Origin: Leptospira venezuelensis | GTDB taxonomy: Bacteria; Spirochaetota; Leptospiria; Leptospirales; Leptospiraceae | Assembly: GCF_002150035.1 (NCBI RefSeq) | Contig: NZ_NETS01000010.1 | Span: forward strand, 620,001 to 684,000 | Reading direction: 5' to 3' | Length of the DNA: 64,000 bases | Shown: in pieces, positions 62,001 through 64,000 of the stretch | Numbering within the stretch: the first letter of the stretch is position 1 | How the letters are laid out: every line of letters begins with the position of its first letter | Program-made: the position numbers and the translations under genes | The notes under the pieces: model-generated | Told to the model about the DNA's origin: nothing | Seen by the model: only the letters and a program-made list of their open reading frames with translations | Database searches by the model: none

Positions 62001-63046
62001 AGATTGTCTACAGCACCTTTTTGGAGCAGAAGTCCTCGAATAATCTCTCTATCACTTAGATCGTAATAAACTCCCAGTTCTGCTGGTGACTTACCCATAA
62101 TCTCTTCGTTAGTTTTGCCAATCAAACTTAAGAATACATCATTTGCATCTAGATAAGTTCCATCCGCCTTAGATAAGGTGATTGCAGTGGGATTCAATCG
62201 AATGATCTGGTTTAGTATTTCTTGGTTCTCTTTTAATTCATCTAAAAGTTTTTGTTTTTCTACTTCTTCCTTTACCCTGTCAGTGATTGGAACGGTAATC
62301 GTAAGAAGTTTTAAAGAACCTGCATATTCAATTGGGTGAGCAGAGAAGAGTCCCCAAAATTCCTCTCCCAATTTATTAGTAAAACGTAATTCTATATCTC
62401 TGACAAAGCCTTCTTTTTTGATAGCTTCTACTATATCTGCTCTTGTTTCAGCAGAACTCCAGAAACCAAGTTCCAACGCACTTTTACCGACAATTTCATT
62501 TTCAGAATACTTTACCTGAATACAGAATTGTCTGTTTACTTTTAGATATTTACCTGTTTCGATTTCAGTGATCGCCATAGGCAAAGGGTTCATGTCGAAA
62601 AATTTCTCGAGAGCCCTCCATCCTATCTCTGGATGAGTTATATCTTCTTTAGAAAGTTCACTTTGCTGTTTTGGAGAACGAATATGGATCCAAGTTGTAG
62701 TTTCTGAATCTGGTTCACTGTGGATTTTAAAACCTTGGCAATAAAAGGTTCTGATCTCTTTGCTCTTAAGTAAAAAATAACCTAAATACCAATTAGTCTT
62801 CTCTTCTTTTTTGAGATTTTCAAAAACCCCGCTATGAATATCTGAGATAAGATTGAAATCTATCTCTTTCAGCTCTTTGTCAGAATAGCCCAAGATCTGT
62901 AAAGCAGCCGGATTCGCCTCGATCAGATTTCCTGAAGAAGAGAATACAAGTACTCCGTCTCCGATCCTTTCGAAAAACTGCCTAAGGATATTGATCTGTG
63001 AAAGGGAAGATTCCAAACTTTTATCACCGAGAGAATAAACCCTCAA
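59087..63046 (-). CDS. Hybrid-length sensor histidine kinase with six PAS domains and a GAF domain
   Basis: 1319 residues, no membrane segment. Six PAS domains, each ending in a PAC-like RxxDG or TDxxxRKR pattern, lie at about 15-120, 150-265, 275-395, 405-520, 535-655 and 670-785; they share the NPxAxxxxDxxTGxYxxVN pattern. A GAF domain follows (about 800-960; [16 protein letters not shown]). The HisKA H-box [20 protein letters not shown] has its His near 1018. The ATPase domain has [10 protein letters not shown] and [20 protein letters not shown]. Between them lies an unusual 150-residue helical insert. A response regulator is not adjacent. A start at 63046 is assumed. Confidence 0.93.
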   Translation of the reverse strand: [1319 protein letters not shown]

Positions 63047-63161
63047 ATACTAATGGACTAAATAACGCTAGAAACTACTTTTCTAAAACTTTCATTTTTT
63101 TTCCAAAATTCAAGAAAGTTGCAATCCTAAAGGACGCGTTACTCGAAAAGGCCTACCTACT

Positions 63162-64000
63162 ATGGAATTATTAATCGGTTTATTAGCATTCTTTGCTGGC
63201 ATATTCTACCTTATCATTCCGTTCGTTTTATTATCCAAGATCAATGGACTTTTAGAAAGGATCAAAGATCTGGAAAATCAATCAAAGGAGAAGGGATCTT
63301 CTACCCTTCTTGAAACTCAGATAGAAAAGAAAAAACCACCTATCAAGGAAGAAAAGCCTATCTTAGTAAAAGAAACAATCTCTGAAACTAAGAAAGAACT
63401 CCCTTCTTCCAAGCCAGCTGAGAAAACGCCAAAACCTGCTGCAGTTGTACCTCCAACTATTATAAAACAAGAACCTCAACCTATAGCTAAAAAATCTGAA
63501 GCTTGGGAGAAATTTGAGAAACAGATCGCGAACAATTGGACCGGGATTTTAGGGACAATCATACTTGTGATGGGGGTTGGATTCTTAGGAATTTATGCCG
63601 CTTTAAACATGTCTCCTTTCTTCAGATTCCTAATGGTATTAGGGATTGGTATTGGCTTATTTATAATCTCTGTTCTTCTAATTAAAAAAGAATTCTGGGA
63701 GCAAATTGGTTATTGGATCCGAAGTGGTTCAGGTGCAGTTATCTTATTCTCTTGTATCGCCGCAGTTTCAATACCGGGAATGAAATGGATAGAATCTGAA
63801 TTTTTTGCTCTCATTTTAGTCATCGCTGGAATTTTAGTGAACTTAGGACTTGCTTGGCAAACATCTCAACAAAAGTTTGCAAGCTTACATATTGTATTAA
63901 GTTTAATTTCTTTAGCAATCCTTCCGTTAAGCACTCTGATATTCTTCTTAGCGGTTGGAGTTTCCGCTTTCAGTGTGGTTCTATCTTATAAGTCTAATTG
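63162..64000 (+). CDS. DUF2339-like multi-pass membrane protein (partial, cut by window end)
   Basis: The gene opens at ATG 63162 and stays open to the last base. It starts MELLIGLLAFFAGIFYLIIP, then a charged, Pro/Lys-rich segment (residues about 45-125; KPAEKTPKPAAVV-type), then WEKFEKQIANNWTGILGTII and many hydrophobic segments. The arrangement fits DUF2339 proteins, which have very many membrane segments and unknown function. AAAGG lies 10 bases upstream of the ATG. The C-terminal part lies outside the window, so full length and family are unconfirmed. Confidence 0.75.
   Translation, partial: MELLIGLLAFFAGIFYLIIPFVLLSKINGLLERIKDLENQSKEKGSSTLLETQIEKKKPPIKEEKPILVKETISETKKELPSSKPAEKTPKPAAVVPPTIIKQEPQPIAKKSEAWEKFEKQIANNWTGILGTIILVMGVGFLGIYAALNMSPFFRFLMVLGIGIGLFIISVLLIKKEFWEQIGYWIRSGSGAVILFSCIAAVSIPGMKWIESEFFALILVIAGILVNLGLAWQTSQQKFASLHIVLSLISLAILPLSTLIFFLAVGVSAFSVVLSYKSN

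Noticed and set aside
1..64000. CRISPR arrays, insertion sequences, phage or toxin-antitoxin genes
   Set aside because: No regularly spaced repeats, transposase, integrase or typical toxin-antitoxin pair were seen in reading both strands.

Overview
The window reads as a chromosomal segment of a spirochaete of the genus Leptospira. This is a judgement from protein style and gene content, not from a marker gene. Supporting signs are moderately AT-rich DNA, many short exported lipoproteins with leptospiral lipoboxes (a hydrophobic stretch, then a polar residue and Cys), a FecR-domain lipoprotein, chemoreceptors and multi-PAS kinases, a cystathionine gamma-synthase-like enzyme with a fungal-type N-terminal domain, and frequent TTG/GTG starts with weak ribosome binding sites. 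There is no rRNA, insertion sequence, phage or CRISPR array. One tRNA gene (Gly-UCC, minus strand, 34142-34213) is present. Coding density is very high and no gene-free stretch exceeds 300 bases.

Layout. 0-7 kb: a minus-strand operon pabBC-thpR-aat (folate precursor, RNA 2',3'-cyclic phosphodiesterase, Leu/Phe-tRNA-protein transferase), a divergent MASE1 histidine kinase, a TetR regulator, and a lipoprotein alpha/beta hydrolase facing a polytopic membrane protein across palindromic operators. 8-12.4 kb: fungal-type cystathionine gamma-synthase, prfA, an EcsC-like protein and a lipoprotein. 12.4-17.9 kb: a compact minus-strand operon TetR - rhomboid protease - unusual MDR dehydrogenase - Nudix - nitrilase-fold protein lacking its catalytic Cys, then a fructosamine-kinase-like gene. 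18-25.9 kb: GH18-like protein, FecR lipoprotein, purT, a fused GpsA-PlsB lipid enzyme, and small lipoproteins. 26-31.6 kb: glutathione peroxidase with an OhrR-type regulator, ferredoxin-like protein, beta-barrel porin, Kef-type antiporter, GH114-like lipoprotein. 31.7-41.5 kb: exported unknowns, ZIP transporter, tRNA-Gly, carboxypeptidase Taq with a small FliG-like protein, an ABA4-like/membrane pair opposite a TetR gene with a triple half-site operator, PhzF, an F420-type oxidoreductase, and two tandem TRL-type lipoproteins. 41.6-50.8 kb: rocD, a second Kef antiporter, a glycosyltransferase, folE, a DUF374 acyltransferase, acs, and a BtuF-like protein. 50.8-64 kb: two tandem 6-TM chemoreceptors, mtnP, alpha/beta hydrolase, PhoD-like phosphatase, a third chemoreceptor, a six-PAS sensor kinase, and a DUF2339 membrane protein cut by the window edge.

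Most genes are core housekeeping or envelope functions. No obvious defence or mobile system is present. The most interesting signals are the GpsA-PlsB fusion, the inactive-looking nitrilase in a conserved-looking operon, the triple half-site operator, the chemoreceptor pair in which one copy lost an invariant Glu at the signalling tip, and a repeated arrangement in which the stop codon of one convergent gene lies inside the hairpin that ends the other.
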